Assembly: GCA_964574635.1 (NCBI GenBank)
Contig: CAZNOG010000011.1
Coordinates: 1 to 64,000, forward strand
DNA: 64,000 bases
DNA from: CAZNOG01 sp964574635
Lineage (GTDB): Bacteria; Bacteroidota; Bacteroidia; Flavobacteriales_D; Cryomorphaceae
Direction of reading: 5' to 3'
Part shown: one piece after another, positions 44,641-53,782 of the stretch
Layout of the letters: each line of letters opens with the position of its first letter
Numbering within the stretch: the first letter of the stretch is position 1
Translations under genes and position numbers: made by a program
The notes under the pieces: generated by a model
Databases searched by the model: none
What the model was told of the DNA's origin: nothing
What the model saw: only the letters and a program-made list of their open reading frames with translations

Positions 44641-46057
44641 TTTCGCCTTGCGCTTGGGTATGCAATTCAATTAGCGCTGCAATATTCGGAAAATACAACA
44701 CATCCCGAAAGATGGTGAGGAAGTATTTTATTCCATCCGGGTCTACCAGTGCCGCGTCGTGAAAAGAGGATTCGGCTTCCACCAAGCGCCTGTTGAGGAT
44801 GAGCAGTTTGATGTGATGCCATTTCAAATCGGTGGTATTGCCGAGTTTTTCCATGCCTTCTTCGGCGGTGGCGAGTGCTCGGGCATTTTCGCCTTGTCCT
44901 TCGAGCACCTCCACCATTCCAATCCAGGCGTCTTCGTCCGTGTAATCGCTGTCGAGCAGTTCGGAGTAGTGTTTTTCGGCATCTTGGTATTCCCCCAATT
45001 GCAGGTGCGTTTCCGCCAAGACGTGTTGGGTATCGGAATTGAAGATGTCTTTGTTGTACGCTTCGAGGTAATACGACAGGGCGGTTCTCAAATCGCCGGC
45101 TGCTTCCCGGATGGCGCCCAGGCCCATGATGGCGTCGATAAAGTCGGGATCGAGCTCCAGGGCTTTTCGGTAGTTTTCCTCAGCTTCGGCGAGAAGGCCC
45201 AAGCTTTCCTGGCATTCGGCCAGAGAGGTGTACAGCATGGGGTTTTCCGGGTCGTGCACCAATCCTTCGCGAAAAGCTTCGATGGCTTTCTCGCCTTCTT
45301 CGAGCACCAGATGGAGGTGGGCTTTCAGGATGTGGCCGCCGGTGAAGTCCTCGGCGATGGCCAAGGCGTAGTCCACCGATTCGATGGCCTTTTCCTGAAG
45401 TCCGAGTTTGTCGAACAGCATGGCCAAATTGTACCACGCGATGTGATTGTAGGGGTACTTGTCGATGTATTCTTGGAAAAATTCGACTCCTCCTTCCAAA
45501 TCGTTTTTCATCTCGTAGCAAAACCCGATCTCGAACAAGGTGGGTTCGAATTCGGGATTGATCTCCAAGGAGGCCTTCAGACTGTTGATGGCCCCGTCGT
45601 AATCGTGCGCCAACTCTTGCTCATAGGCCAAGTCGAGATAGATTTCCTCTTTGTTGTCGGGCGTCCATTCCAGAGCTTGCATCAAGCACTCCTTGGATGA
45701 TTCGTGGTCGTTGAGGTTTCTGTGGATGACCGACTTGAAGATCAACAAATCCGTGTTGGTCGGCTCCATGGCCAGGATGTGGTCGAGAATTTTCAGAGCC
45801 ATCCGGGGTTCCCGTCTCATCACCAATACCTGCGCCTTTTTCAGGAGAAGAACGGTGTTTTTGGGGAACAATTCCAATCCATACTCGATGGCCCTCAGAG
45901 CCATGCGTTCGTTGAACCGGTCGAGGTAGTGGTCGGTGATGTCTTCCAACTCCTCGACGTCAAAATAGTACGATGCATTCTGTTTCACCATCTTTTCGAA
46001 TCGCGGAATGCTTCCACCCGCGTGATCCGAAAAGAAATTATTCGACGACTTCATCAT
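44630..46057 (-). CDS. Tetratricopeptide repeat protein
   Basis: About 475 residues of consecutive TPR units (for example ALRAIEYGLELFPKNTVLLL, AINSLKASLEINPEFEPTLF, AIEAFREGLVHDPENPMLYT, AEENYRKALELDPDFIDAI), at least ten. No signal peptide. The start is one of two adjacent ATGs (46057/46054); a longer form from 46084 is possible. A cytosolic scaffold is likely. A TATCTTTG box lies about 135 bp upstream. Confidence 0.8.
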   Translation of the reverse strand: MMKSSNNFFSDHAGGSIPRFEKMVKQNASYYFDVEELEDITDHYLDRFNERMALRAIEYGLELFPKNTVLLLKKAQVLVMRREPRMALKILDHILAMEPTNTDLLIFKSVIHRNLNDHESSKECLMQALEWTPDNKEEIYLDLAYEQELAHDYDGAINSLKASLEINPEFEPTLFEIGFCYEMKNDLEGGVEFFQEYIDKYPYNHIAWYNLAMLFDKLGLQEKAIESVDYALAIAEDFTGGHILKAHLHLVLEEGEKAIEAFREGLVHDPENPMLYTSLAECQESLGLLAEAEENYRKALELDPDFIDAIMGLGAIREAAGDLRTALSYYLEAYNKDIFNSDTQHVLAETHLQLGEYQDAEKHYSELLDSDYTDEDAWIGMVEVLEGQGENARALATAEEGMEKLGNTTDLKWHHIKLLILNRRLVEAESSFHDAALVDPDGIKYFLTIFRDVLYFPNIAALIELHTQAQGENEL

Positions 46058-46189
46058 AAGTTTCCTTGTATGGGGAATAACCAAATGTATGAAATGCGCA
46101 TGGCCTTATCCACCCCTCTGCCCGGAATATTGCCACAGACCTTGTTGATAACTCCCATTCCTTATCTCCGCTGCTCATTGAATCGGGTG

Positions 46190-46197
46190 CAAAGATA
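46190..46197 (-). promoter_or_regulatory. -7 promoter box for the TPR gene
   Basis: Minus-strand TATCTTTGCACCC, the same extended form as at trxB and the E1 gene. Confidence 0.6.
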
Positions 46198-46309
46198 CGC
46201 AAATTGGCCTCCCCGCGCTTTGTTTCGGCATAAACCGCCGGTGGGAAAATGCGCGAAACGGCCGTAGGTCATGCCCGGCCTGCGGTGGGACCGGAGGCAA
46301 AAGAAAATT

Positions 46310-46317
46310 TAACTTTG
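46310..46317 (+). promoter_or_regulatory. -7 promoter box for glmM
   Basis: TAACTTTG, 66 bp before the TTG start. Confidence 0.55.
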
Positions 46318-46382
46318 CCACCCCGAATTTTGATTCGTCTTTCCCTCTTCGGGCGGGCCGAGTCATTTAAAATCCAATTGCC

Positions 46383-47783
46383 TTGACACTCATCACTTCC
46401 ATATCGGGTATTCGCGGAACCATCGGCGGTAAACCCGGCGATAATCTTACCCCAGTAGACATCGTGCGCTTTACGGCGGCTTTCGTCGATATGATGACCC
46501 ACCCACAAAAACCCAAAAACGGCGAACGCATAAAAATCGTTGTCGGCCGCGATGCACGCATGAGCGGCGACATGGTTTCGCGCTTGGTGATCGGTACGCT
46601 TATCGCCTCGGGTGTCGACGTGGTGGATCTTGGGTTGAGCACCACTCCTACGGTGGAGGTGGCCGTTCCGAGGGAAAAGGCCGACGGGGGCATTATTCTG
46701 ACCGCCAGTCACAACCCGGTGCAATGGAACGCCCTGAAACTCCTGAACGCCGACGGTGAATTTATCGACGGGGACCAAGGATTGAGGTTGCTGGAGTTGG
46801 TGAAAGCGGGGGATTTCGATTTTGCGGAAGTCCGTGAATTGGGCACTTGCACCACCGACGATTCGTACCTGGATAAGCACGTGGCAATGGTGGTTGATCA
46901 TCCCCTGGTCGACGTGGAGGCCATCCGCAACGCGGATTTCAAGGTGGCCGTCGACGCGGTCAATTCCACCGGAGGTATTTTCGTCCCGGCGCTGTTGGAT
47001 GCGCTGGGCGTGAGGCGAGTGGAAAGATTGTATTGCGACCCGACGGGTGATTTTCCGCACAATCCCGAGCCGTTGCCGGAGCATTTGGCGGAGCTTTCGA
47101 AAGTGGTGAAGGGGGAAAGGTGCGATTTGGGAATCGTCGTGGATCCTGACGTGGACAGGCTGGCATTCGTTTGTGAGAACGGGGAGGTGTTTGGTGAAGA
47201 ATACACGCTGGTGGCCGTGGCCGATTACGTTTTGGGCCGATCCGGCGGTGGGAATACGGTGTCGAACCTGTCTTCGACGCGTGCTCTCCGCGACGTGACC
47301 GAAAAACACGGGGGGCAATACTCAGCCTCGGCCGTGGGTGAAGTGAACGTGGTGAAGAAAATGAAGGAGACCAACTCTCTGATCGGCGGGGAAGGCAACG
47401 GAGGGATCATCGATCCGACTTTGCATTACGGCCGGGACGCCTTGGTGGGAATCGGGCTTTTTCTGTCGCATCTGGCCCGAACAGGGAAAACAATGACGGA
47501 ATTGCGCGCCTCGTATCCCGATTATTTCATGTCCAAGAATAAAATCGAGCTGACCCCCGGCATCGACGTCGATTCTTTGCTCGACGAAATGGCCGAGCGG
47601 TACGCGGGAGAGTCCGTAAACCGCGTGGATGGCGTGAAAATCGACTTTGCCGACCGCTGGGTGCACCTTCGGAAATCGAATACCGAACCCATCATCCGAG
47701 TGTACAGTGAGGCTCCGACGCGGGAGGAAGCAATCCAATTGGCGGAGCGAATCATGGAAGAAATAAAATCAGCGGTTTCGTAA
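46383..47783 (+). CDS. glmM: Phosphoglucosamine mutase family protein
   Basis: 466 residues from a TTG start, chosen because the conserved opening L-ITSISGIRGTIGG begins there. Alpha-D-phosphohexomutase fold: TASHNP with phospho-Ser109 at 107-112, VVDPDVDRLAFV metal loop, GGEGNGG sugar-binding loop and SNTEPIIRVYSE phosphate loop. GlmM, which makes glucosamine 1-phosphate for UDP-GlcNAc, is the likely role; phosphomannomutase activity cannot be excluded. A copy of the dispersed CA-rich motif encodes residues 38-46. Confidence 0.88.
   Translation: MTLITSISGIRGTIGGKPGDNLTPVDIVRFTAAFVDMMTHPQKPKNGERIKIVVGRDARMSGDMVSRLVIGTLIASGVDVVDLGLSTTPTVEVAVPREKADGGIILTASHNPVQWNALKLLNADGEFIDGDQGLRLLELVKAGDFDFAEVRELGTCTTDDSYLDKHVAMVVDHPLVDVEAIRNADFKVAVDAVNSTGGIFVPALLDALGVRRVERLYCDPTGDFPHNPEPLPEHLAELSKVVKGERCDLGIVVDPDVDRLAFVCENGEVFGEEYTLVAVADYVLGRSGGGNTVSNLSSTRALRDVTEKHGGQYSASAVGEVNVVKKMKETNSLIGGEGNGGIIDPTLHYGRDALVGIGLFLSHLARTGKTMTELRASYPDYFMSKNKIELTPGIDVDSLLDEMAERYAGESVNRVDGVKIDFADRWVHLRKSNTEPIIRVYSEAPTREEAIQLAERIMEEIKSAVS
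46497..46515 (+). repeat. Dispersed CACACCCACAAAAACCC motif, copy 6 (coding)
   Basis: ACCCACCCACAAAAACCCA lies inside glmM and is translated as THPQKPK. Confidence 0.65.
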
Positions 47784-47788
47784 ATTTG
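47781..47788 (+). promoter_or_regulatory. -7 box overlapping the glmM stop
   Basis: TAAATTTG uses the glmM TAA as its first bases and ends five bases before the desulfurase ATG. Confidence 0.4.
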
Positions 47789-47793
47789 TGGAT

Positions 47794-48975
47794 ATGACTG
47801 AATCGAGAACCGTCTATTTCGACAACGCGGCCACCACTCCGGTGGCCCCGGAAGTCGTGGAGGCCATGATGCCCTTTCTGACCGAGCACTTCGGAAACCC
47901 GTCGAGCACCCATCAATTCGGGCGGAAGGCGAAATCGGCATTGGAAATGGCGCGCAAGTCCATCGCAAAGCATCTGGGATGTTCGCCCATGGAGATTTGC
48001 TTTACTTCGGGAGGTACGGAGGCCGACAACATGGCCATCGTCGGCGCCATCCAAGAGCTGGGCGTTCGGCGCATCATTTCGTCGCCTATCGAACACCACG
48101 CGGTGTTGCATACTCTGGAACATTGTGCCGCGGATTTTGACGTGGAAGTGGTGAACGTGAGGCTGACCGAGCAAGGTCACGTCGACACCGACCATCTGAA
48201 AGAACTGCTTTCCGACAAGGAAAAGAAAACCATGGTTTCGCTGATGCATGCGAACAACGAGATCGGCACCATGATCGATTTGGAGCAGATCGCGAATATC
48301 TGTGCCAAGAAGCAGGGGCTGTTTCATTCGGACACCGTGCAAACCATGGGGCATTACCGCATCGATTTGCGGAGGACGCCACTGCACTTCCTTACCGGAT
48401 CGGCGCATAAATTCCACGGCCCCAAAGGGGTGGGATTCCTCTACATCAATAAGGAAATCCATATCGACGCCCTGATCCGCGGCGGTGCGCAAGAGCGGAA
48501 CCTCCGCGCGGGCACGGAAAACGTGGCCGGAATCGTGGGTATGAGCAAGGCGCTGGACATCGCCTGTGAGAACATGAACGAGCACGCGGAAAGAATCGCC
48601 CATTTGAAAGAGTATATGAAGTCGGCGATGGAATCCTCCATTCCGGGAATCACTTTTCACGGGTGTCCGGAACGCAGCCTGTACACGGTTTTGAACGTGG
48701 GTCTCCCCCCGATGGAGCACCCCGAAATGCTGCTGTTTTTGCTCGATATCGACGGCATCGCCTGCTCCGCGGGGAGCGCGTGTTCGAGCGGCAGCAACCA
48801 AGGTTCCCACGTTTTGCGCGCCCTGGACTACGAGGGTGAAGGCCCGGGAGTGCGCTTCAGTTTCAGCCGTTACAACACGTTTGAAGAAGTGGACTACGTG
48901 GTGAGCCGCCTGAGGCATCACTTGGGGTTGTCCGCTAATTCCGAGCTTCGGAAATCGGACGGAGTGATGATTTGA
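47794..48975 (+). CDS. Cysteine desulfurase
   Basis: 393 residues from the ATG at 47794 (a GTG six bases upstream is less likely). Class V PLP aminotransferase fold of the NifS/IscS group: VYFDNAATTPVAPEV, FTSGGTEADNMAI, HANNEIGTM, GSAHKFHGPKG with the PLP Lys, and CSAGSACSSGS with the catalytic Cys loop. Supplies sulfur for Fe-S clusters or tRNA thiolation. It starts 10 bp after glmM. IscS and NifS cannot be told apart without comparison. Confidence 0.93.
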   Translation: MTESRTVYFDNAATTPVAPEVVEAMMPFLTEHFGNPSSTHQFGRKAKSALEMARKSIAKHLGCSPMEICFTSGGTEADNMAIVGAIQELGVRRIISSPIEHHAVLHTLEHCAADFDVEVVNVRLTEQGHVDTDHLKELLSDKEKKTMVSLMHANNEIGTMIDLEQIANICAKKQGLFHSDTVQTMGHYRIDLRRTPLHFLTGSAHKFHGPKGVGFLYINKEIHIDALIRGGAQERNLRAGTENVAGIVGMSKALDIACENMNEHAERIAHLKEYMKSAMESSIPGITFHGCPERSLYTVLNVGLPPMEHPEMLLFLLDIDGIACSAGSACSSGSNQGSHVLRALDYEGEGPGVRFSFSRYNTFEEVDYVVSRLRHHLGLSANSELRKSDGVMI

Positions 48976-49060
48976 AGCCTTCGGGTGGCGCCGGATACTT
49001 TTTCGAAAATCTTACGGGAATTCAACTCCGCGCGGGAAATATCCGTCCGACGGCAATGTG

Positions 49061-51214
49061 CTACAGGATGATGATTTTCTTTGACGCCGATCGTCCGTCT
49101 TCAAGCGTGGCGACGATGACGTACACCCCGCTCTTCAAGTGCAAATCCACCGAGCGGGCGGGATCTTGAACCATGGGCTCGTCCATCAATTGCCCCAATG
49201 GATTGTACAGCGTCAGCGATTTGATCTTTTCCGCTCCTTTGTTTTTCACCGTGATCGCACCGTAGGAAGGTTGTGGGTACACCGTCAGTTCGAAGGGATG
49301 ATCCACTACCTCGGGGTCTTTGGTTCGCGGTTCACGCACGGTCAAGATTTGATTGCTCTCGACGTCGTACAGTCTCTGGAACCTCCTGCTTGGCCAGTGG
49401 ATGAGGATGGAGTCCACCACCGTATTCGACGCCAGGCCGAAGTGGATGCGCTGATCGTTTTGTGCGCGGGCGTGAATTCCTCCGTCTTGTACTCTCAACT
49501 GTGCCTTGCCGCCGGCGTAGCAAATGACCGTGGCGCCGATTCCTTCGGGGTTGCTTTGTACTCCTTCGAGCTTCAATTTGATCCAATTGTTGTCATTGCC
49601 CCGATTGCGGAACAATTGTGTCGGGGCGTCAGTCAAGAAGAAGATGGATCGGCCGTTGGTCACGAACAAGTCCATGAAGCCGTCGTTGTCGTAATCGACC
49701 ACGGAAACCGATTCTCCCACGCCCTTATTCGTTCCGGCAGCGCCCCACGCGTCTTCATGCACGGTGAAATTGCCCGAGCCGTCGTTTTCCAGCAAGTAAT
49801 TGGCCGTGTTTCCCGAGGAATTGGTCGCGACGACGTAGATGTCGAGATCCATGTCGTTGTCGAAATCGGCCGCCACCGCGGAAAAGGCGTTGATGGGATC
49901 GTCCGCCGAACCGACCCCGGACCGGTGGAAGGTCTCTTCGCCGTCGTTGAAGAAAATGACGTTTCGGTAGGGAGGAATATTGGATTCTGGCACTCCGACG
50001 GTATTCACGTCGGTAATGACGGAATCGGACCGGATTTCCAGAGCGCTGGTCCATTGCGTGTGGAGGGCATTCACCGTAAACACCCATTCATCGCCTTGGC
50101 GGGCGATATTCCAGTGCGGGAGATCCGTGAGGGGCGGGTCCTGGACATCCGGTTCGAAAAGCGCAGGATCGTCCCAATCGAGATCGATATGGGTGTCGAG
50201 AACGAAGTCCTGAGGTTCGCCTTCACCGGCGATGATGGACCAGTTCGTGTTCAGGTGTCTCGGTGAGACGTGCACGGAGAGGTTGCCGGGAGATTTGAAC
50301 CGGAGCTCCACGGTGGGCGAGTGGTTGGGATGCATGAAAAACACCCCTCTCAGAGTGGTGTCGTTCATCTGATTCGTCGTGGTTGTCGCGAGTTTTCCCC
50401 GTATAAAGAACACGTCCTGCATGAGATTGCCCGAAAAGTCGCCCACGATGGCATCGTTGACGTGGGGAACGGAGAAAATCCGTCTTCGGACGAACCGGTT
50501 TTCGTTGAATCGGTAGATCGCCGAATTCTCTTCTCCGACTTGGAGGATTTCCAATCTTTGGGTTAAGGTGAATCGGCCGAGCAACGTGGTATACGCGCTG
50601 TTTTGAGGGAAGTCGATCTCCGAGGAGGAGTCTTCGAAGCGCGTGCCGCCTCTGTTGAGGTACAGGGTGGTGGGCTTCAAGCCCGCACCGGATTGGTTGT
50701 TTACGATGACGTCCGTGAATCCGTCCCCGTTCACATCGACGAAAGTCGGCATTCGCCCCCGGCCATCTTCGTTCTCCAATCCGAATTCCACCGCGCGGTT
50801 CACGACGTTGAAGTTCCCATCGTTTTTGATCAGTACATCGTGGCTGGTTCTGCCGGTCAGATTGAGAAGGTCCATGCGGCCGTCGTTGTCCAAGTCGAAA
50901 AAGCCGGCTCCGTGCAGGTCGGTTTGGGGGAGGAAAGAGAGCCTGAACGCTTCGAAGGTTCCGTCTTCGTTTTGTTTGTAAATGTGGGGGGCGTCTGAAT
51001 TCAGGCCGTCGTGAATTTTAAAATGACCCGACATGAACAAATCGAGTCGTCCATCGCCGTTTATGTCCCCCCAAGCCGATCCGAATGATTTGCCGACGTG
51101 ATTCAACTTCGCTTCTTCAGAAACGTCATCGAAGACGATTTGACTCTTTGCCGTCGATAAGACGAGCGTTGAAAAAGCCAATATCAAGATTGTAGCCGGT
51201 AGAAATCGTCCCAT
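49061..51214 (-). CDS. Secreted FG-GAP/VCBS-repeat protein with ASPIC/UnbV and T9SS sorting domains
   Basis: 717 residues. Signal peptide 1-24; FG-GAP-like calcium-binding repeats with DxDGxxDL cores (GDINGDGRLDLFMSG, DLDNDGRMDLLNL, DVNGDGFTDVIV, DYDNDGFMDLFVTNG); an ASPIC/UnbV module (NNWIKLKLEGVQSNPEGIGA, RFQRLYDVESNQILTVREP); and a C-terminal type A sorting domain (LTVYPQPSYGAITV ... LKSGVYVIVATLEDGRSASKKIIIL). It belongs to the CRTAC1-like group, exported through the T9SS and anchored or released at the surface. Ligand unknown. Confidence 0.9.
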   Translation of the reverse strand: MGRFLPATILILAFSTLVLSTAKSQIVFDDVSEEAKLNHVGKSFGSAWGDINGDGRLDLFMSGHFKIHDGLNSDAPHIYKQNEDGTFEAFRLSFLPQTDLHGAGFFDLDNDGRMDLLNLTGRTSHDVLIKNDGNFNVVNRAVEFGLENEDGRGRMPTFVDVNGDGFTDVIVNNQSGAGLKPTTLYLNRGGTRFEDSSSEIDFPQNSAYTTLLGRFTLTQRLEILQVGEENSAIYRFNENRFVRRRIFSVPHVNDAIVGDFSGNLMQDVFFIRGKLATTTTNQMNDTTLRGVFFMHPNHSPTVELRFKSPGNLSVHVSPRHLNTNWSIIAGEGEPQDFVLDTHIDLDWDDPALFEPDVQDPPLTDLPHWNIARQGDEWVFTVNALHTQWTSALEIRSDSVITDVNTVGVPESNIPPYRNVIFFNDGEETFHRSGVGSADDPINAFSAVAADFDNDMDLDIYVVATNSSGNTANYLLENDGSGNFTVHEDAWGAAGTNKGVGESVSVVDYDNDGFMDLFVTNGRSIFFLTDAPTQLFRNRGNDNNWIKLKLEGVQSNPEGIGATVICYAGGKAQLRVQDGGIHARAQNDQRIHFGLASNTVVDSILIHWPSRRFQRLYDVESNQILTVREPRTKDPEVVDHPFELTVYPQPSYGAITVKNKGAEKIKSLTLYNPLGQLMDEPMVQDPARSVDLHLKSGVYVIVATLEDGRSASKKIIIL

Positions 51215-51481
51215 GTAATCCGTCTAAAAATTCTGTTTCACTCTATCCCCCGCGATTTCGACGTTCTCGGCGCCCCCTTACCGACCCGAAAAACGCAACC
51301 CTGTAGGCGTTGGATAAGCGGCTGCAAGATGCTGATTTTTTAGGACAAAATCAATTAATTTTTCGACCAATGCGGCTTTTCGACTCACGTGCGGTGTGGT
51401 GCAGGCTCGGTGGGAGGTCAAACTTTCCGACGGGGCGAATCGCAGGGCTTTGCATACCTTTCGGACGAAAAAATCTTCGCT

Positions 51482-52195
51482 TTGCAACCCGACGAATTTG
51501 AGATCATACTTACGGCTGACGGGAGCCACACGGTGTATTCCCCTGTTTTTGACGAACATTACCACTCGCACCACGGTGCTTTGGCCGAGTCGCGACACGT
51601 ATTCATCGACGCCGGATTGCGACACGTGGCGCCCAAGGTCATCGGCGGGCCGGTACGCATTTGCGAAATGGGTTTCGGTACCGGACTCAACGCGCTTCTG
51701 GCCGCACAATTTGCGGATAAGGAAGGCGTGGAAGTGGAATACACGGGAGTCGAGAAGTTTCCCTTGCCCCGCGAAATCCACGAAGAACTGAATTACCCCA
51801 ACCTGTCGGGGATGGAGGGTACCGCGGAGACTTACCGGAACCTGTCGACGGCACCGAGGGGCGTTCGCAGTTCCCTGTCGGATCGTTTTCACTTCACCAT
51901 ACTGGAAGGGGATTTCTTCGAAGTGGAACTTCCATCGGAGTCTTTTGATTTGATATTTTTCGATGCGTTCGGTTCCCGGGCACAGCCCCAAATGTGGGAA
52001 GGGAATGTGTTGAACCGCTGCTTCGAGATCTTGGCGCCCGGCGGAGTTTGGGTTACCTACGCCTCCAAAGGAAGCTCGCGAAGGGCCATGGAAAGCATGG
52101 GTTTCGCAGTGGAGCGCATGACCGGCGCGCCGGGAAAAAGGGAGATGATGCGCGCCACGAAACTGAAAAATACGGCCGAGGATGTTTCCCTTTAA
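51482..52195 (+). CDS. mnmD: tRNA (5-methylaminomethyl-2-thiouridylate)-methyltransferase domain protein, MnmD
   Basis: About 237 residues from the TTG at 51482, chosen since the family normally begins shortly before IILTADGSHTVYSP; GTG at 51389 gives a longer form. The stretch DEHYHSHHGALAESRHVFIDAGL, the SAM-binding EMGFGTGLNALLA, and FDAFGSRAQPQMW with GGVWVTYASKG match DUF752/MnmD, the stand-alone methyltransferase half of MnmC, which finishes mnm5s2U34 in tRNA. The next gene overlaps by 14 bp. Confidence 0.88.
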   Translation: MQPDEFEIILTADGSHTVYSPVFDEHYHSHHGALAESRHVFIDAGLRHVAPKVIGGPVRICEMGFGTGLNALLAAQFADKEGVEVEYTGVEKFPLPREIHEELNYPNLSGMEGTAETYRNLSTAPRGVRSSLSDRFHFTILEGDFFEVELPSESFDLIFFDAFGSRAQPQMWEGNVLNRCFEILAPGGVWVTYASKGSSRRAMESMGFAVERMTGAPGKREMMRATKLKNTAEDVSL

Positions 52196-52604
52196 TGTAC
52201 GTGTGTACGGAATTTTGATTCACGCAGGGCGAGTGCTGCTTTGTAGGGAGTCTCACCGTGGGCGGGAGTTGGTCAAATTTCCCGGCGGTGGGCTCGAATT
52301 CGGCGAAGGGCCCGTGGATGCCGTGGTGCGGGAATTCAGGGAAGAACTCGAATTGCCCGTCAAGGTCACCGAGCACCTGTACACTACGCATTTTTTCCAA
52401 CGTTCGGCTTTTGATCCCCGCCACCAGATCATCTCTATTTATTATTTGATTCGATTCCGCGATGAGGTGCCTGAGTGGGCCGAACGGGGTTCTTACGAGT
52501 GGGACGGTCGGGTTTTCATCTGGCACGACACGCGCGATTTGAGCGCCGATGACCTCACGTTGCCCATCGATAAGTATGTAGTCCCCCTGATTCCGGGCAG
52601 GTAG
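52182..52604 (+). CDS. Nudix hydrolase
   Basis: 140 residues with one Nudix fold. Nudix box runs from Gly36 to Glu55 with GGGLEFGEG and REFREELEL; the usual Gly after EE is Glu57. Hydrolyses a nucleoside diphosphate linked to another group, substrate unknown. The ATG lies 14 bp inside the end of mnmD. Confidence 0.9.
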   Translation: MFPFNVRVYGILIHAGRVLLCRESHRGRELVKFPGGGLEFGEGPVDAVVREFREELELPVKVTEHLYTTHFFQRSAFDPRHQIISIYYLIRFRDEVPEWAERGSYEWDGRVFIWHDTRDLSADDLTLPIDKYVVPLIPGR

Positions 52605-52634
52605 TCGTCAAGGCGTTGCATGGCTTCGATTCCC

Positions 52635-53099
52635 TCACCTCGATTCGGAGTTTCCATAAGCGCGTGATTTAGCCCTTCTCCGATCTCTCCTTGCCGTTCG
52701 CCTTTCCCGCCGCGCCGTTCGCCGATGCATTCTCCGTTCTCTCCGTTCCTTTCTGCGGATTTGTCTCCGCGCTTTTCTTTCCGCTTTTCGCTCTTTCCGT
52801 TGCTGGGAGCATTCTTTGGCCACTTTTAAAATACGCGCCGAATGCTTGTGTTCGCCCGCCCATCTGTAAAGACGCCCCACCATTTTTCCGGCTTTATGGC
52901 TGATGCCCGTCCTGTCTCTTTTGGCCACCCAACGAAATGCTTTTTCAAAGGCATTGACGTAGGGCATTAAAATCAAAATCGTAGCGAAAACCAGAAACCA
53001 ACCGAAGGGCAGGAAGGGTATCACCATGCAGACGATTCCTGCGGAAAAGGTGAAAATAGATAAGGCGGGGATAAGATGCTTTTTCTTTAGCAAGGACAT
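52635..53099 (-). CDS. Membrane protein with Arg-rich cytosolic tail
   Basis: 154 residues: two close membrane helices (about 10-50, with a PFLPFGWFLVFATILIL hairpin like PGPGW-type small membrane proteins), a short helical section (VNAFEKAFRWVAKRD) and a tail of about 55 residues made mainly of Arg/Lys (RRKERRERRMHRRTARRE). The tail is extreme even for a membrane protein and may bind RNA or phospholipid. No function known. Confidence 0.7.
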   Translation of the reverse strand: MSLLKKKHLIPALSIFTFSAGIVCMVIPFLPFGWFLVFATILILMPYVNAFEKAFRWVAKRDRTGISHKAGKMVGRLYRWAGEHKHSARILKVAKECSQQRKERKAERKARRQIRRKERRERRMHRRTARRERRTARRDRRRAKSRAYGNSESR

Positions 53100-53206
53100 G
53101 TTGGAATTACTTTTTGCGGGGGGCGTTCACGTCAATCGTAGGCTCACCCCGACAAGTATTAACAACGATTCGGCCGTTTTTCCTTCGTCCACCCCGCCGG
53201 AAGTGC

Positions 53207-53782
53207 TCAAACGGGCAGTCGGCGACTGATTTGCAACTCGATGATTCGGTAGAAGTCGCGGGGATTTTTGGTGCGCCAATTCAACTCCTGCAGCTGTCCC
53301 CCGAGGAGGAGGTAACTGTCTACGTTTGCGGCGGAAAGTTCGTCCACCACGTGTTGGTTGAAATTCACCAGTGCCACCCATCCCGAGCCGTCGGCCGTGT
53401 CTTCGAACCACTCTTCGTAGTAGCTGTCGTCGGAGGCGTGAAAATTCAGGACGTTTTCCCCGATCAAGATGAATTTGTGCACCCCCAGCTCCATGAAGTG
53501 GTCGGCTATGTTCCGCTTCAGGAACATGATGTCGTTGTGGAGACAGTCGTTCCACTCGCCGAAGAGTTCGAAAATGGCGAACCCACGGTCGTAGTCGACG
53601 AAGAGGATTTTCATGAATAGAGTGGGGGTGCCGAACTCGTCCCACTGCGGATGGATGTAGTGGTCGTACAAGGCGGTCGTAAATTCGAATTCGCTGTATA
53701 CCCTTCCGTGGAAAGGGGATTTCGGGTCGTCTTCCGCCGTGTAAAACAACCTCCAATTGTAATATGGTTCAATCAAGTGCAT
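53207..53782 (-). CDS. Conserved hypothetical protein beside murQ
   Basis: 191 residues, cytosolic. YYNWRLFYTAEDDPKSPFHG opens the protein; strands and helices follow (LFMKILFVDYDRGFAIFELFGEW, MELGVHKFILIGENVLNFH, SGWVALVNFNQHVVDELS). No enzyme motif recognised. Its ATG overlaps the murQ stop by one base, so the two are co-translated; a role in peptidoglycan recycling is only suggested by this. Confidence 0.65.
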   Translation of the reverse strand: MHLIEPYYNWRLFYTAEDDPKSPFHGRVYSEFEFTTALYDHYIHPQWDEFGTPTLFMKILFVDYDRGFAIFELFGEWNDCLHNDIMFLKRNIADHFMELGVHKFILIGENVLNFHASDDSYYEEWFEDTADGSGWVALVNFNQHVVDELSAANVDSYLLLGGQLQELNWRTKNPRDFYRIIELQISRRLPV

